From positions 62,001 to 126,000 of the forward strand of contig NZ_JAASUI010000002.1 in NCBI RefSeq assembly GCF_014224155.1: a stretch of DNA of 64,000 nt, written 5' to 3'. Position 1 is the first letter of the stretch. Each line of letters starts with the position of its first letter. Under the pieces are notes generated by a model that was not told the origin of the DNA, did no database searches, and saw nothing but the letters and a program-made list of their open reading frames with translations. The translations under genes were made by a program, and so were the position numbers. Origin of the DNA: Listeria cossartiae subsp. cossartiae. Lineage in GTDB: Bacteria > Bacillota > Bacilli > Lactobacillales > Listeriaceae. Below are positions 9,104 through 17,568 of the stretch, in pieces.

Positions 9104-9129
9104 TGATTACGCATCGTAAAACGTAATCA
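9104..9129. promoter_or_regulatory. Second Zur-like inverted repeat
   Basis: TGATTACG at 9104-9111 and CGTAATCA at 9122-9129 form a perfect 8-bp inverted repeat. An ATTACGcaTCGTAA element nests in its left part. It lies about 45 bp upstream of the first box, a layout that suggests promoter overlap or cooperative binding. Confidence 0.6.
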
Positions 9130-9201
9130 TTCTTATTTGCAAGAAATATCTTATCATGTGTTTTTTTATGCGTCAAGCTGTTTTTTCGTCAAACTATTAA
9201 T

Positions 9202-9230
9202 TTGACTTATCTTATCGGAATACTTATAAT
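9202..9230 (+). promoter_or_regulatory. Promoter of oligopeptide-binding protein gene
   Basis: TTGACT (9202-9207), a 17-base spacer and a perfect TATAAT (9225-9230). A longer in-frame start at 9202 would lie inside this promoter, so translation must begin downstream at 9265. Confidence 0.75.
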
Positions 9231-9264
9231 AACGATAAATACACAGATAGAAGGGGAGAAAACC

Positions 9265-10920
9265 ATGCATTTTTTAAAGAAAACATTGCCTATTTTTGCC
9301 ATTTTGACAGTACTTTTACTCACAGCATGCGGAAATGACAATGATAAATCTGCCGCAAAAACTTCCCCGGACAAAATTAAATTTCTTGAAACCAGTGAAT
9401 TACTGACTTTAAATACGACAGCTGAGGAAGACTTTGCTAGCTTCACCGCACAAAACCAAGTCTTCGAGGGATTATACACACTTGATCAAAAAGATAACTT
9501 TGTTCCTGGGGTTGCTGATGGAATGCCAGAAATCAGCACTGACCAAACGAAATATACCATTAAATTAAAGAAAAACGCGAAATGGTCCGATGGTTCCCAA
9601 GTAACCGCTGATGATTTCGTCTATGCGTGGCGCCGTGCCGTTGATCCAAAAACCGCACCGGGCTACTCCGCACTTTTCAAAGATTCAATCAAAAATGCCA
9701 CTGAAATCAATGAAGGCAAACTACCTGTAACTGACCTTGGTGTCGTTGCAACGGACCCAACAACGCTTGAAATCACCCTAAAAAAACCAGTTCCATACTT
9801 CATTTCACTTCTTTCTTTTGAAACATTTTTCCCACAAAAAGAAAGTTATGTGGAAAAACAAGGTGATAAATACGGGACAGATAGTGCGCACACTTTATAC
9901 AATGGTCCTTTTGTCATGAAGGATTGGGGCGGCAACATTACGAATAAATGGACTTACGCGAAAAATGACCAATATTGGGATAAAGATAATGTCAAAGTAA
10001 ATGAAATTGACGTGCAAGTCGCGAAAGATATTAACGCTGGTGTGAACCTTTATAATACAAACGAGGCTGACCGCGTCCCACTTTCAGGCGATTTTGCGAA
10101 ACAATACAAAGACAAGAAAGATTTCCAAACGGAAAAAGATGCGCTCATCAGTTACTTGCGCATGAATCAAAAACGCGACGGTAAAGCGACTCCACTTGCG
10201 AACAATTCCTTGCGTCATGCGCTTAATTTAGCTGTTGATAAGAAGCAACTAACGGACCGGATTCTCGGTGACGGTTCCTTCCCAGCGAACGGACTTCTTC
10301 CAAAAGATTTCGTCCAAAACCCAACAACGGGCGCTGATTTCCGCACAGATAGCGGCGACCATTTAGTTTATAATAAAGAAGAAGCTTTAAAATATTGGAA
10401 ACAAGCACAAAAAGAACTTGGCACTGACAAAGTAACAATCGAACTACTTGGCGATGACCAAGAAACGACGAAAACCATTTTCGCTTATTTGAAAGCGCAG
10501 TTTGAAGATAATTTGCCAGGTGTGACGATTAAAGTGAAAAATATGCCTTCGAAGAGCGCGACACAGCTAACTTCTGATGGTAATTATGACTTGTCACTGG
10601 CCGCTTGGATGCCTGACTTTAAGGATCCGTGGACGTATAGTAGTTTATTCTTATCTGATTACTTTAATAACCATATGAGCTACAACAGTCCCGCTTATGA
10701 TAAGCTTGTAAAATCGACGGATACAACACTTGCGACGAAGCCAGAAGAACGTTGGAATGCGTTCGTAGCTTCTGAGAAAGTTCTGCTTGATGATGACGCA
10801 GCGATTTTACCACTTTATCAACATCAAACAGCAGTGTTGCAACGTACGGATATTACCGGGGTGCAAAAACATGCTTTTGGTTCGCCTTATAGTTATAAGT
10901 TTATTCGGGTGGAGAAGTAA
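9265..10920 (+). CDS. Oligopeptide-binding lipoprotein (OppA type)
   Basis: A 551-residue extracytoplasmic solute-binding protein of family 5. The signal peptide ends in LLTACG (lipid-modified Cys near residue 19). The family pattern is clear: KKNAKWSDGSQVTADDFVYAWRR-like region near residues 100-120, VDKKQL and the late DPWTYSSLFLSDY. It binds peptides for an ABC importer, but no permease or ATPase gene is adjacent, so it is a stand-alone binding protein. The ATG at 9265 follows AAGGGGAG and gives a clean signal peptide. It has its own promoter (9202-9230) and terminator (10940-10968). Confidence 0.88.
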   Translation: MHFLKKTLPIFAILTVLLLTACGNDNDKSAAKTSPDKIKFLETSELLTLNTTAEEDFASFTAQNQVFEGLYTLDQKDNFVPGVADGMPEISTDQTKYTIKLKKNAKWSDGSQVTADDFVYAWRRAVDPKTAPGYSALFKDSIKNATEINEGKLPVTDLGVVATDPTTLEITLKKPVPYFISLLSFETFFPQKESYVEKQGDKYGTDSAHTLYNGPFVMKDWGGNITNKWTYAKNDQYWDKDNVKVNEIDVQVAKDINAGVNLYNTNEADRVPLSGDFAKQYKDKKDFQTEKDALISYLRMNQKRDGKATPLANNSLRHALNLAVDKKQLTDRILGDGSFPANGLLPKDFVQNPTTGADFRTDSGDHLVYNKEEALKYWKQAQKELGTDKVTIELLGDDQETTKTIFAYLKAQFEDNLPGVTIKVKNMPSKSATQLTSDGNYDLSLAAWMPDFKDPWTYSSLFLSDYFNNHMSYNSPAYDKLVKSTDTTLATKPEERWNAFVASEKVLLDDDAAILPLYQHQTAVLQRTDITGVQKHAFGSPYSYKFIRVEK

Positions 10921-10939
10921 TTCGCCTGTTTGGAAAAAA

Positions 10940-10968
10940 GCCAGCAATTTTTAAAATTGCTGGCTTTT
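10940..10968 (+). terminator. Terminator after oligopeptide-binding gene
   Basis: A perfect GCCAGCAATTT/AAATTGCTGGC stem is followed by TTTTG. The mirrored A-run on the left could also stop minus-strand transcripts from LXG locus A. Confidence 0.85.
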
Positions 10969-11175
10969 GTTGTATAAAGTTATTTAATATAATATTTATC
11001 TCCTAGTAGTGATGCTTACTTAATAAGGGCGTTTCATTTTGTCAATCCTACATCTATTAATTCTAAAAATGTGTCTCAAACGATTAGTAAATTCTACCTT
11101 TAGAAATATGCTTGTATCTTATTTACTAACAATTCCAACCAGATAATAGAATACCTTTTTATTTTGTCTATAAAA

Positions 11176-11460
11176 TTACTCTTCTGGAGTAACTGGTTTA
11201 AATTTAGGAATAATTTCATCTAAGTTTTCTGTCCCTTTAAAACTTAACATACTTACATTTTCAGGAACCCTAACTCTGCTGATTTGTATTCCTCTTAAAC
11301 AATTATTACACCAAACTACTTCAAATCCTATACGGCTTTCTAAATCTCCAACATAAACATAATCAATTTCATTATGTTTACAGTTAGGACATTTTAACTC
11401 ATCTAGTTTATCAATATAATCTGGAATAACAGAAGCTAATCTTATCCACTCATTAAACAT
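11176..11460 (-). CDS. Probable immunity protein of LXG locus A (zinc ribbon)
   Basis: A 94-residue protein with two CxxC pairs (CPNC near 24-27 and CNNC near 54-57), a typical zinc-ribbon arrangement. I do not recognise the family. Its start codon abuts the stop codon of the LXG toxin gene and its GGAGG ribosome site lies inside the toxin's last codons, so the two are translationally linked. That position is where LXG loci carry the cognate immunity gene, so this protein most likely neutralises the toxin's C-terminal domain in the producing cell. The assignment is by context only. Confidence 0.65.
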   Translation of the reverse strand: MFNEWIRLASVIPDYIDKLDELKCPNCKHNEIDYVYVGDLESRIGFEVVWCNNCLRGIQISRVRVPENVSMLSFKGTENLDEIIPKFKPVTPEE

Positions 11461-12858
11461 TTAATTTCCTCCATTCATATGATTGTAGTAATTCCACCAA
11501 TCTTTTTCAGAACCCCAAGCTCCAGCTTCATAAAGTTTTGAAGATTCAAAGTCTAACGGAGGTCCAAAAGTTTTCACTTGATATATATGCATTCTTTCAT
11601 GACCTAATGTTTTCACCAAAATTTCTTTATTTGTAAACGCATCTGGATATAAAGTTATTGTTTTTCCATCAGGAGAAGCATAACCAAAAAGTTCTCTACC
11701 AACTAAAGATGGATCACGTTCAATTCTAATTTTCACTCCGTCTAAACCTATTCCAGCCTCTTTTGCTACATTTTTTACATGTTTTAATTCCATGAGTTCT
11801 TCTAAGTTTTGATACTCACCAATATTTTGAGTTCTCCTATATAAATCAACTGTATCATCAATTCCACTGGCTTTCTTTCTTCTACGTAGCCAATCTTTTG
11901 GAATCTTGAACTTCTTCCCTTTGTAACCTCCAACAGTATAGCGGAAAATAAGACCACTTAAAATACTAAACCCTTGCGCTTTACTTATCTCTTGCTCAGT
12001 AACCGGGTCTGTTCCTTCTTTCACCGATTGAATAACTGCCTGTAACAGCTCTGCTTCTTCCTGCGCTTCATTGCTTTCATGCGGTATTCCCCCACCAAAC
12101 ACGGCGGTATTGTACGCGCTCGTAGCTTCTACATCTACTATACCATTTTTCATTAACACCCACATTTGACCACGGTACGTTTTTTGATATTCGTCAAAAT
12201 TGAATGTTTTTTCGTTATCTTTTAGCGCTTTTCCTAAGGCGTTTTGCATCCGGGTTACGGTGGTGAAATTCAGCTTGCTCATATCATAGGTGCCAGTTTT
12301 ACTGTTAAATTGAATGTTCGACTGGAGTTCTCGAATGGTTTGCTGAATTCCTCGGACTAGATCCGTTAAATTATCAAAAAAACTGCCATGACTTTGTTCA
12401 AAAGCCAAGTATTTTTCTAAGATATTTTCTTGTTTGTAGGCGATACTTAGCTGGGAACGGTAGCTCTGCATCTGTCCTTCCGTTCCAGTATTCATTCGCT
12501 GGGCTAATGCTTCTTTTTTCACTTCGATGCGATCAATCATTTTCCCGAGTTCGTATAAACCATCCGCATCAATTCTCGCATCAGCCGAACCGTCCACTTG
12601 TGCGTGAAAATCGGCTATATACTGCGCTAATCGGTCTTCACTTTCGTTCATGGCTTCGGTTATCGCATCACATAATGGAAAATAGGTCATTTGGTAATAA
12701 TTTTTCGATGCATCAACTGCTTTTCCTTTTAAACTGCCATCTTCGGTATAGTTTTTCACAGCATTTTTGATATCTTTGATGCTTTTTCTTCCCGCTTCAT
12801 TAGCTGTATGTAGTTGGTGCGCAAAGGTTTGTATTTCTCCGATGTCAATTCGGCTCAC
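11461..12858 (-). CDS. LXG-family T7SS toxin with HExxH metallopeptidase-like tip
   Basis: About 465 residues. Residues 1 to ~210 form the helical LXG export domain (starts SRIDIGEIQTF, contains ENILEKYLAFEQSHG), which targets the protein to the type VII (Esx/Yuk) secretion system. A linker with a hydrophobic GFSILSGLIFR stretch follows, then a variable tip from about residue 310. The tip holds GHERMH at about 419-424, a zincin-type HExxH, followed about 20 residues later by an acidic YEAGAWGSE segment that may give the third ligand. The predicted activity is therefore a zinc peptidase, a minority class among LXG toxins; the substrate is unknown. The start is the GTG at 12858 after AAAGGAG, overlapping the upstream stop in GTGA exactly as in locus B. 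A longer ATG frame to 12942 lacks such signals. Confidence 0.8.
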   Translation of the reverse strand: MSRIDIGEIQTFAHQLHTANEAGRKSIKDIKNAVKNYTEDGSLKGKAVDASKNYYQMTYFPLCDAITEAMNESEDRLAQYIADFHAQVDGSADARIDADGLYELGKMIDRIEVKKEALAQRMNTGTEGQMQSYRSQLSIAYKQENILEKYLAFEQSHGSFFDNLTDLVRGIQQTIRELQSNIQFNSKTGTYDMSKLNFTTVTRMQNALGKALKDNEKTFNFDEYQKTYRGQMWVLMKNGIVDVEATSAYNTAVFGGGIPHESNEAQEEAELLQAVIQSVKEGTDPVTEQEISKAQGFSILSGLIFRYTVGGYKGKKFKIPKDWLRRRKKASGIDDTVDLYRRTQNIGEYQNLEELMELKHVKNVAKEAGIGLDGVKIRIERDPSLVGRELFGYASPDGKTITLYPDAFTNKEILVKTLGHERMHIYQVKTFGPPLDFESSKLYEAGAWGSEKDWWNYYNHMNGGN

Positions 12859-13223
12859 TGTAACAACTCCTTTTGTAAATCTTGTTGTTGATTTTCTAAT
12901 TGGTAGATGTTTTTTCGGCAAGCGGTGATTTTTTGTTGGCATTCCTCTTCATTTGCTTGGATTTTTTTATGCCATTTCTGTTTTTCTTCTTCCTGTAAAT
13001 CTGCCAAATAGTAGCCGAAACTTCTCGATTCTGCGCCTTGCCAAACTTCGCGCAAAAGCTCCAGCGACTCCCGTTCTTCTTGGTGAACACGCGCAACATC
13101 TTCCGCTAACCACTCTTGTTCATTTTGTTGTCGTTGTAAATCTTGCAAAAAATCTTCGGCCGCGGATTGTTCTTTTTTCAGCAGTTGCAATTGCGCCTCC
13201 GCTTGCTGGCTCTTTGCATCCAT
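12855..13223 (-). CDS. LXG-associated coiled-coil partner protein, locus A
   Basis: A 122-residue, almost wholly charged and Gln-rich helical protein (QLQLLKKEQ..., LENQQQDLQKEL) with a central REVWQGAESRSFGYYLADLQ. The homologue at 38323-38691 has the same RxxWQGxExxxFxxYL core. Its place between the small WXG100-like gene and the LXG toxin gene matches the Lap2 (DUF3958) or YwqH-like partners that bind LXG domains before export. It overlaps the toxin start by 4 bp. The function is inferred from gene order and helix content. Confidence 0.75.
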   Translation of the reverse strand: MDAKSQQAEAQLQLLKKEQSAAEDFLQDLQRQQNEQEWLAEDVARVHQEERESLELLREVWQGAESRSFGYYLADLQEEEKQKWHKKIQANEEECQQKITACRKNIYQLENQQQDLQKELLQ

Positions 13224-13508
13224 TTATTTACCCCCCAATCCCATGCTCCGTTCAAGCTCTTGGTCTTTGCGAGTAAATGATGCGCCTAATTCTTTCAATC
13301 TTTTGGCATCCGTTCCTACCACACCTTGAAAATTGTCCACCGCGTCTACCAAGTCAAACAATGCTGTCCGAAAATGATTGATGGAATTGGCTTGACTATA
13401 GGCCATATTACCACCTTTCATCGGTAAATATTCGGCTGATTTCCCTTTAGATTCTAGTTTTGTCGCGTGTTTTTTCAATGTTGCTTCTTTAACTTTTATT
13501 TCACTCAT
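13224..13508 (-). CDS. Small WXG100-like T7SS partner protein, locus A
   Basis: A 94-residue helical protein with MSEIKV at the start and AYSQANSINHFRTAL in the middle. It resembles the TIGR04197/DUF3130 or YwqI-like small proteins encoded first in LXG operons (Lap1). It probably pairs with the LXG domain, contributing to the export signal at the type VII apparatus. The locus B homologue (38692-38982) shares the EIKV start, the NMAYSxANSI motif and the closing KDQxLxRxM-like region. Its start follows GAGG with a 7-base gap, and it is the first gene behind the promoter at 13554-13597. Confidence 0.75.
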   Translation of the reverse strand: MSEIKVKEATLKKHATKLESKGKSAEYLPMKGGNMAYSQANSINHFRTALFDLVDAVDNFQGVVGTDAKRLKELGASFTRKDQELERSMGLGGK

Positions 13509-13553
13509 TTCTGCGCCTCATCTCTGTCTATAATAATGAAACCTTATCCTTTA

Positions 13554-13597
13554 ATTATAGCACCGCACGCATTCTCATTTTGTGAGCGTTTTGTGAA
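13554..13597 (-). promoter_or_regulatory. Promoter of LXG locus A with conserved upstream element
   Basis: On the minus strand an extended -10, TGCTATAAT (TATAAT at 13559-13554), lies about 20 bases downstream of the element TTCACAAAACGCTCACAAAA (13597-13578). Nearly the same arrangement precedes LXG locus B at 39013-39056, so both appear to be under the same regulator. Confidence 0.65.
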
Positions 13598-13671
13598 TTT
13601 ATGCCTTGAAAATTGGCTGAAACACGTTTTTTACGTTTCTATTTTAAGTACATTTTCTCTAAAAAACAAAA

Positions 13672-13703
13672 AAACACTTTGACTGAAAAAATCAAAGTGT
13701 TTT
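13672..13703 (-). terminator. Terminator of oligopeptide transporter operon
   Basis: A perfect AAAACACTTTGA/TCAAAGTGTTTT stem with a T-rich tail on the minus strand, just after the last permease gene. Confidence 0.85.
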
Positions 13704-13708
13704 TAAAT

Positions 13709-14602
13709 TTAATATCTACGTGATAAACCTTTTCTCAGTACATCTCCAAGGACGTTGAAGGAAAGAATCGTCATTAAAATTAATAATCCAGGGAAAAGCG
13801 CCAAATATGTTGCTTCGCCGACGTAACCTTGCGCATTGTTCAGCATGCTGCCCCATGAAGCGTTAGGCTGTTGAACCCCAAGTCCAAGGAAGCTTAGTGC
13901 CGACTCGGTTAAAATGGCTGTAGCGACGTTTAATGAAGCTGCAACGACAATCGATGGCATCGCGTTTGGAATAATGTGCTTGAACATAATGTGGAAAAAT
14001 CCGCCACCCGAAGACTTGGAGTACAAAATGAATTCACGTTCTTTTAGTGTCAGGGTTTCTGCTCGAACTATCCGCGCCACTTCCATCCAAGAAAGCAATC
14101 CGATAATGATAATAATGTTCGAAATTCCCGGTTTTAGGTAGGCATTTAAAATCATTAGTAGGAAAAATGACGGAATCGACATGAAAATATCGAGAAAACG
14201 CATCACCATATTATCAACAAAACCACCAAAGTAACCGCTAACTGTCCCAGCAAGCGTTCCAACAACAACGGCAATCATCATTGCAAACACACCAACAAGT
14301 AGCGAAACCCGGCCACCGTACAAGACACGCGTCAAGTAATCCCGACCATGGTCATCCGTCCCAAACCAGTGCGACGAATTTGGCGGCATCAATTTGTCCT
14401 GAACGGAAAGAGCATTGGGATCATAAGGCGAAAGGAACGCAAAAATACAAGCCACCGTAATAAGTATCAGCACACTCGTCACAAAAACGGCGCGGCGGTC
14501 AGCAAGCATAAAACGCCAAAAACTCCGCTCTCGTGTTGCGTGAACCACTTCTGCATCCCGCTCGAAATCTTGCATTGTTTTTTTCGAAAAATCTAATCGC
14601 AT
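13709..14602 (-). CDS. Oligopeptide ABC transporter permease (OppC/DppC type)
   Basis: A membrane permease of about 297 residues. A cytoplasmic N-terminal helix is followed by a first transmembrane segment, a periplasmic-type insertion, and the BPD_transp_1 core. The EAA-like loop is present around HIMFKHIIPNAMPSIVV. Typical OppC features such as HWFGTDDHGRDYLTRVLYGGR (near residues 75-95) are present. I place the start at 14602, 6 bases after AGGAG; a second ATG directly upstream (14605) is equally possible. It pairs with the next gene to form the channel. It is the last gene of the riboswitch-led operon. Confidence 0.88.
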   Translation of the reverse strand: MRLDFSKKTMQDFERDAEVVHATRERSFWRFMLADRRAVFVTSVLILITVACIFAFLSPYDPNALSVQDKLMPPNSSHWFGTDDHGRDYLTRVLYGGRVSLLVGVFAMMIAVVVGTLAGTVSGYFGGFVDNMVMRFLDIFMSIPSFFLLMILNAYLKPGISNIIIIIGLLSWMEVARIVRAETLTLKEREFILYSKSSGGGFFHIMFKHIIPNAMPSIVVAASLNVATAILTESALSFLGLGVQQPNASWGSMLNNAQGYVGEATYLALFPGLLILMTILSFNVLGDVLRKGLSRRY

Positions 14603-14612
14603 CATGAACTCC

Positions 14613-15563
14613 TCACCCCATTTCCCTAATCCGCGGATCGACAATCATATAAGCTAAATCGGCCAGCAAGTTTCCGATAATTAATAACAGCGCTGAAAAT
14701 AGCGTAATCGCCATAATAACCGGATAATCTAGTTGAAAAATCGCATTAATTCCAAGCGAGCCCATGCCCGGCCATGAAAAAATACTTTCGGTAATAAAAG
14801 CGCCTGTAATGACTTGCGGAAGTGACATCCCAAGTAGCGTTATGACTGGCAACAAGGAATTTTTCAAGACGTGATGCCCCATAATTTGCACTTTTGACAG
14901 CCCTTTTGCATAACCAAATAAAACATATTCTTCTTTTAATTGGTTGATGGTATTCGAGCGGACGTAACGATAATATGCCGCGCACCCTTGAAAAGTCAGC
15001 GTTATAACTGGTAAAATTGCGTGCTCCGCCATATCCCAAAAAGAGTCGACCCCAATCGTTCGCATTCCTAAACTCGGAAGCCAACCTAGCTGAATCGAAA
15101 ATACATCTATTAAAATCATCCCAAACCAAAAAATCGGAATCGAAATCCCAATATATGAAATCCCGTTTAACACTTTATCAATCCACGTATTTTCATAATT
15201 CGCTGCAACTAAACCAAGTGGAATCGATAATAATAGCGTTAGTACAAGCGAAGTTCCCACCAAACCAAGTGTCGCCGGAATTCTCTCTAAAATTTGTTGT
15301 AAAACTGGCTGGCTGTTTACAATCGAATAACCAAGATTCCCTTGCAACAAGTTTCCAAGCCAAATAAAGTACTGCACATAAATCGGTTGATCAAGTCCTA
15401 AGCTCTGTCTAATCCGCTCCACATCATCAGGATTCATATCAGGCGTAACAAAGGAATTCACGGGATCCCCGGGTGCTAATTTGATAAGGGCAAACGAAAT
15501 AATCGAGATAATAAATAGCATCGGAATAATTTGCAATACGCGTTTTATGATTGTTTTTAGCAT
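14613..15563 (-). CDS. Oligopeptide ABC transporter permease (OppB/DppB type)
   Basis: A 316-residue permease. The N-terminal helix MLKTIIKRVLQIIPMLF and the OppB_TM_N block FALIKLAPGDPVNSF come first. The BPD_transp_1 domain follows, with an EAA-type loop near YVLFGYAKGLSKVQIMGHHVLKNS. The N-terminal QSLGLDQPIYVQY is typical of OppB/DppB. An AGGAG site lies 8 bases before the ATG. It follows the binding-protein gene after a partial terminator at 15601-15646, which should lower permease expression relative to the lipoprotein. No ATPase genes are in this operon, so they must be supplied from elsewhere. Confidence 0.88.
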   Translation of the reverse strand: MLKTIIKRVLQIIPMLFIISIISFALIKLAPGDPVNSFVTPDMNPDDVERIRQSLGLDQPIYVQYFIWLGNLLQGNLGYSIVNSQPVLQQILERIPATLGLVGTSLVLTLLLSIPLGLVAANYENTWIDKVLNGISYIGISIPIFWFGMILIDVFSIQLGWLPSLGMRTIGVDSFWDMAEHAILPVITLTFQGCAAYYRYVRSNTINQLKEEYVLFGYAKGLSKVQIMGHHVLKNSLLPVITLLGMSLPQVITGAFITESIFSWPGMGSLGINAIFQLDYPVIMAITLFSALLLIIGNLLADLAYMIVDPRIREMG

Positions 15564-15600
15564 AATTTATCTCCTATCTAAAACACTAAAAATGACAAGT

Positions 15601-15646
15601 AAAAACCTGAACCTGCCAAAAACAAGCATGGCAGGCCAGATTTTTT
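15601..15646 (-). terminator. Intercistronic attenuator hairpin
   Basis: On the minus strand a CTGGCCTGCCA/TGGCAGGTTCAGG stem is followed by TTTTTAC. It sits between the binding-protein and permease genes and probably gives the lipoprotein higher expression. Confidence 0.65.
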
Positions 15647-15664
15647 ACGAATGATTTTTAATTA

Positions 15665-17239
15665 TTATTCCGTTAAATATAATTTAGAAAGATCACGGAA
15701 CATGGTTACTGGTTGTGGTGTTGCAGCTTTTTGTCCACCATAACGGCTATCAAGAGCGAGTACTGCATTATCATAAGAAATTGGATAAATTACAGCGTCA
15801 TCAGCAATTGTGTTTTGGATTTTTTCATAGATTTCTTGACGTTCTTTGTCGTCAGCTGTTACAGCACCTTTTTCCCAAAGCGCATCAAGGTCTTTGTTGT
15901 GGTAGTTAGAGTAGTTGTAAGGCGCATCGCTTAGATATAGGGATTTATATGCATCAGGGTCGTTCCCCATGATATAACCATTTAGCGCGATGGAGTAATC
16001 TGCGTTTTTACGGTCAAGTGTGATGTTGCTAAGTGCATTTGGATCTGTTGGTTTTAAGTCAAGTGTCACGCCGATTTCTTTGTATTGTTGTTGTAAGTAA
16101 AGCGCGATACTTTCTTGTGATTTACTATTGTTTAAATAGTAAACAGTTAGTTTTTGACTTGTATCAAAACCGCTATCTTTTACTAATTTTTTCGCTTTGG
16201 CAATGTCTTGGTCGTATGTTTCTACTTTATCCGTGAAGTATTTCGTGTTTTCTGTTAGGAACGAGGAAGCTGGTTTTGCGTATTCATCTGAACCGTATGC
16301 CGCATCAATGATATCTTCACGGTCAAGCGCATAAGAAAGGGCTTGGCGAAGTTCTTTTGATTTAAGTGCTGGTTGGTTTTCGTTGAATGTCGCATAGCTT
16401 AAGCGATTTTCCGGGTAAGTGATAATGTTTACCGCGCTCGCTTTTTCTACTTTGTTTCTATCAGAAGGTTGAATGGATTTTAAGTTGATTTCGCCATTTT
16501 GCAGTGCTAAATTAGCTGCGTTTTGGTCTTTTGTGATTCGGAAAGTAACTTTATCCAATTTTGGTTTGCCGTCAAAGTAGTCGTTGAATCGTTCTAGGGA
16601 AACATATTCGCCTGTTTTGTATTCAACAAATTTGTACGGACCTGAGCCGATTGGATTTTTGTTTTTATCACTTTTCTCGATGTTTTCTACCCCTTCAAAA
16701 ATGTGTTTTGGAATTGGGAAGAAAGTTTTAATTGTATTTTCAAAGGCTGGAGCAACAGTTGGCAAAGTGAATTTCACCGTTGTGTCGTCTACTGCTTCTA
16801 CTTTTACAGGTTTATTGTCAAAAACAAAGTTGCCGCGGTTCGGGCTGTTTTGTTTTGTATCTAAAATAGAATTTACAGTAAATACTACATCATCTGCAGT
16901 TAAAGGTTTACCGTCGTGCCAAGTTAAACCATCTTTTAGTTTCACAGTGTAAGTTAAGTTGTCATCTGAAATATCTAAGCTTTTTGCAAGTGCCGGTTTA
17001 CCGTCAACTTCCCAAAATAGCGGTGCGTATACAGCTTGTTGAATCGTTAATGTTACACGGTCAGAAGCGTAGTTAGGATTGATAACTTCTGGATCTCCAG
17101 TAACGCCGATAATTAGAGAGCCGCCGTCTTTCGCTTTGCCGGAACCGTTTGCTTTGTCTGAACTAGCGCCAGAACCTCCGCAAGCCGTTAACACCAAGGC
17201 AAAAACCGAGATAACTGCTACTAATAAAAATTTCTTCAT
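15665..17239 (-). CDS. Oligopeptide-binding lipoprotein, SAM-riboswitch controlled
   Basis: A 524-residue family 5 solute-binding protein. The signal peptide ends in VLTACGG (lipid-modified Cys near residue 20). LTWHDGKPLTADDVVFTV (residues 103-120) is the family signature; PIGSGPYKFVEYKTGEYV follows. It is the first gene of an operon with two permeases. The SAM-I riboswitch in its leader predicts expression when S-adenosylmethionine is low, so the most economical reading is import of methionine-containing peptides or a related sulfur source. Peptide specificity itself cannot be read from the sequence. Confidence 0.88.
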   Translation of the reverse strand: MKKFLLVAVISVFALVLTACGGSGASSDKANGSGKAKDGGSLIIGVTGDPEVINPNYASDRVTLTIQQAVYAPLFWEVDGKPALAKSLDISDDNLTYTVKLKDGLTWHDGKPLTADDVVFTVNSILDTKQNSPNRGNFVFDNKPVKVEAVDDTTVKFTLPTVAPAFENTIKTFFPIPKHIFEGVENIEKSDKNKNPIGSGPYKFVEYKTGEYVSLERFNDYFDGKPKLDKVTFRITKDQNAANLALQNGEINLKSIQPSDRNKVEKASAVNIITYPENRLSYATFNENQPALKSKELRQALSYALDREDIIDAAYGSDEYAKPASSFLTENTKYFTDKVETYDQDIAKAKKLVKDSGFDTSQKLTVYYLNNSKSQESIALYLQQQYKEIGVTLDLKPTDPNALSNITLDRKNADYSIALNGYIMGNDPDAYKSLYLSDAPYNYSNYHNKDLDALWEKGAVTADDKERQEIYEKIQNTIADDAVIYPISYDNAVLALDSRYGGQKAATPQPVTMFRDLSKLYLTE

Positions 17240-17264
17240 CTAACAAAAACTCCCCTCTTTAAGC

Positions 17265-17426
17265 GCTAAAAAATAACGCTTCCTCTGTTTTTTGGTCAGA
17301 ATCGAAGCGCCTCATTAAAAGCTACTACTTATCTGCCAGAATATTACTTCTGATCGGAATTAGCATAGAACTTGCGCTCCGCTGCTGGGCTTCACTGGGC
17401 CGATTCCCTCCACCACTCTTGATAAG
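17265..17426 (-). ncRNA. SAM-I (S-box) riboswitch with terminator
   Basis: The minus-strand leader contains the classic S-box core: CTTATCAAGAGTGGTGGAGGG (17427-17407, split here as CTTATCAAGAG and TGGTGGAGGG), then GGCCC, a GAAGCCC block and GCAGCGG. AGATAAG at 17334-17328 pairs back with CTTATC to close the P1 helix. Downstream lies a GGCGCTTC/GAAGCGTT hairpin (17311-17304 with 17282-17275) followed by ATTTTTT, the off-state terminator, before the binding-protein gene. S-boxes bind S-adenosylmethionine and stop transcription when it is abundant. Confidence 0.92.
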
Positions 17427-17467
17427 AAAACGTAATACTATTATTCCTATAAGTTTACTGTGAATTA

Positions 17468-17496
17468 AAGATACACTGAAACAAAGCAGATGTCAA
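17468..17496 (-). promoter_or_regulatory. Promoter of SAM-riboswitch operon
   Basis: A perfect TTGACA (17496-17491), a 17-base spacer and TATCTT (17473-17468) on the minus strand. They lie about 40 bases upstream of the riboswitch P1 helix. Confidence 0.75.
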
Positions 17497-17537
17497 GGAG
17501 AGAAAACTGGAATTCTAAAAATTATTTTATAAAAAAA

Positions 17538-17562
17538 TAGACCGGGCTTAAAACCCAGTCTA
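17538..17562 (-). terminator. Terminator after GNAT gene
   Basis: TAGACTGGGTTTTAAGCCCGGTCTA on the minus strand forms a near-perfect stem followed by seven T residues. Confidence 0.8.
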
Positions 17563-17568
17563 CACTTA

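Noticed and set aside
9202..9264. N-terminal extension of the oligopeptide-binding protein
   Set aside because: The first codon lies in the -35 box of its own promoter, and the signal peptide begins at 9265.
12859..12942. 28-codon N-terminal extension of LXG toxin A
   Set aside because: It overlaps the partner gene, has no ribosome site, and the locus B toxin starts at the same GTGA junction.
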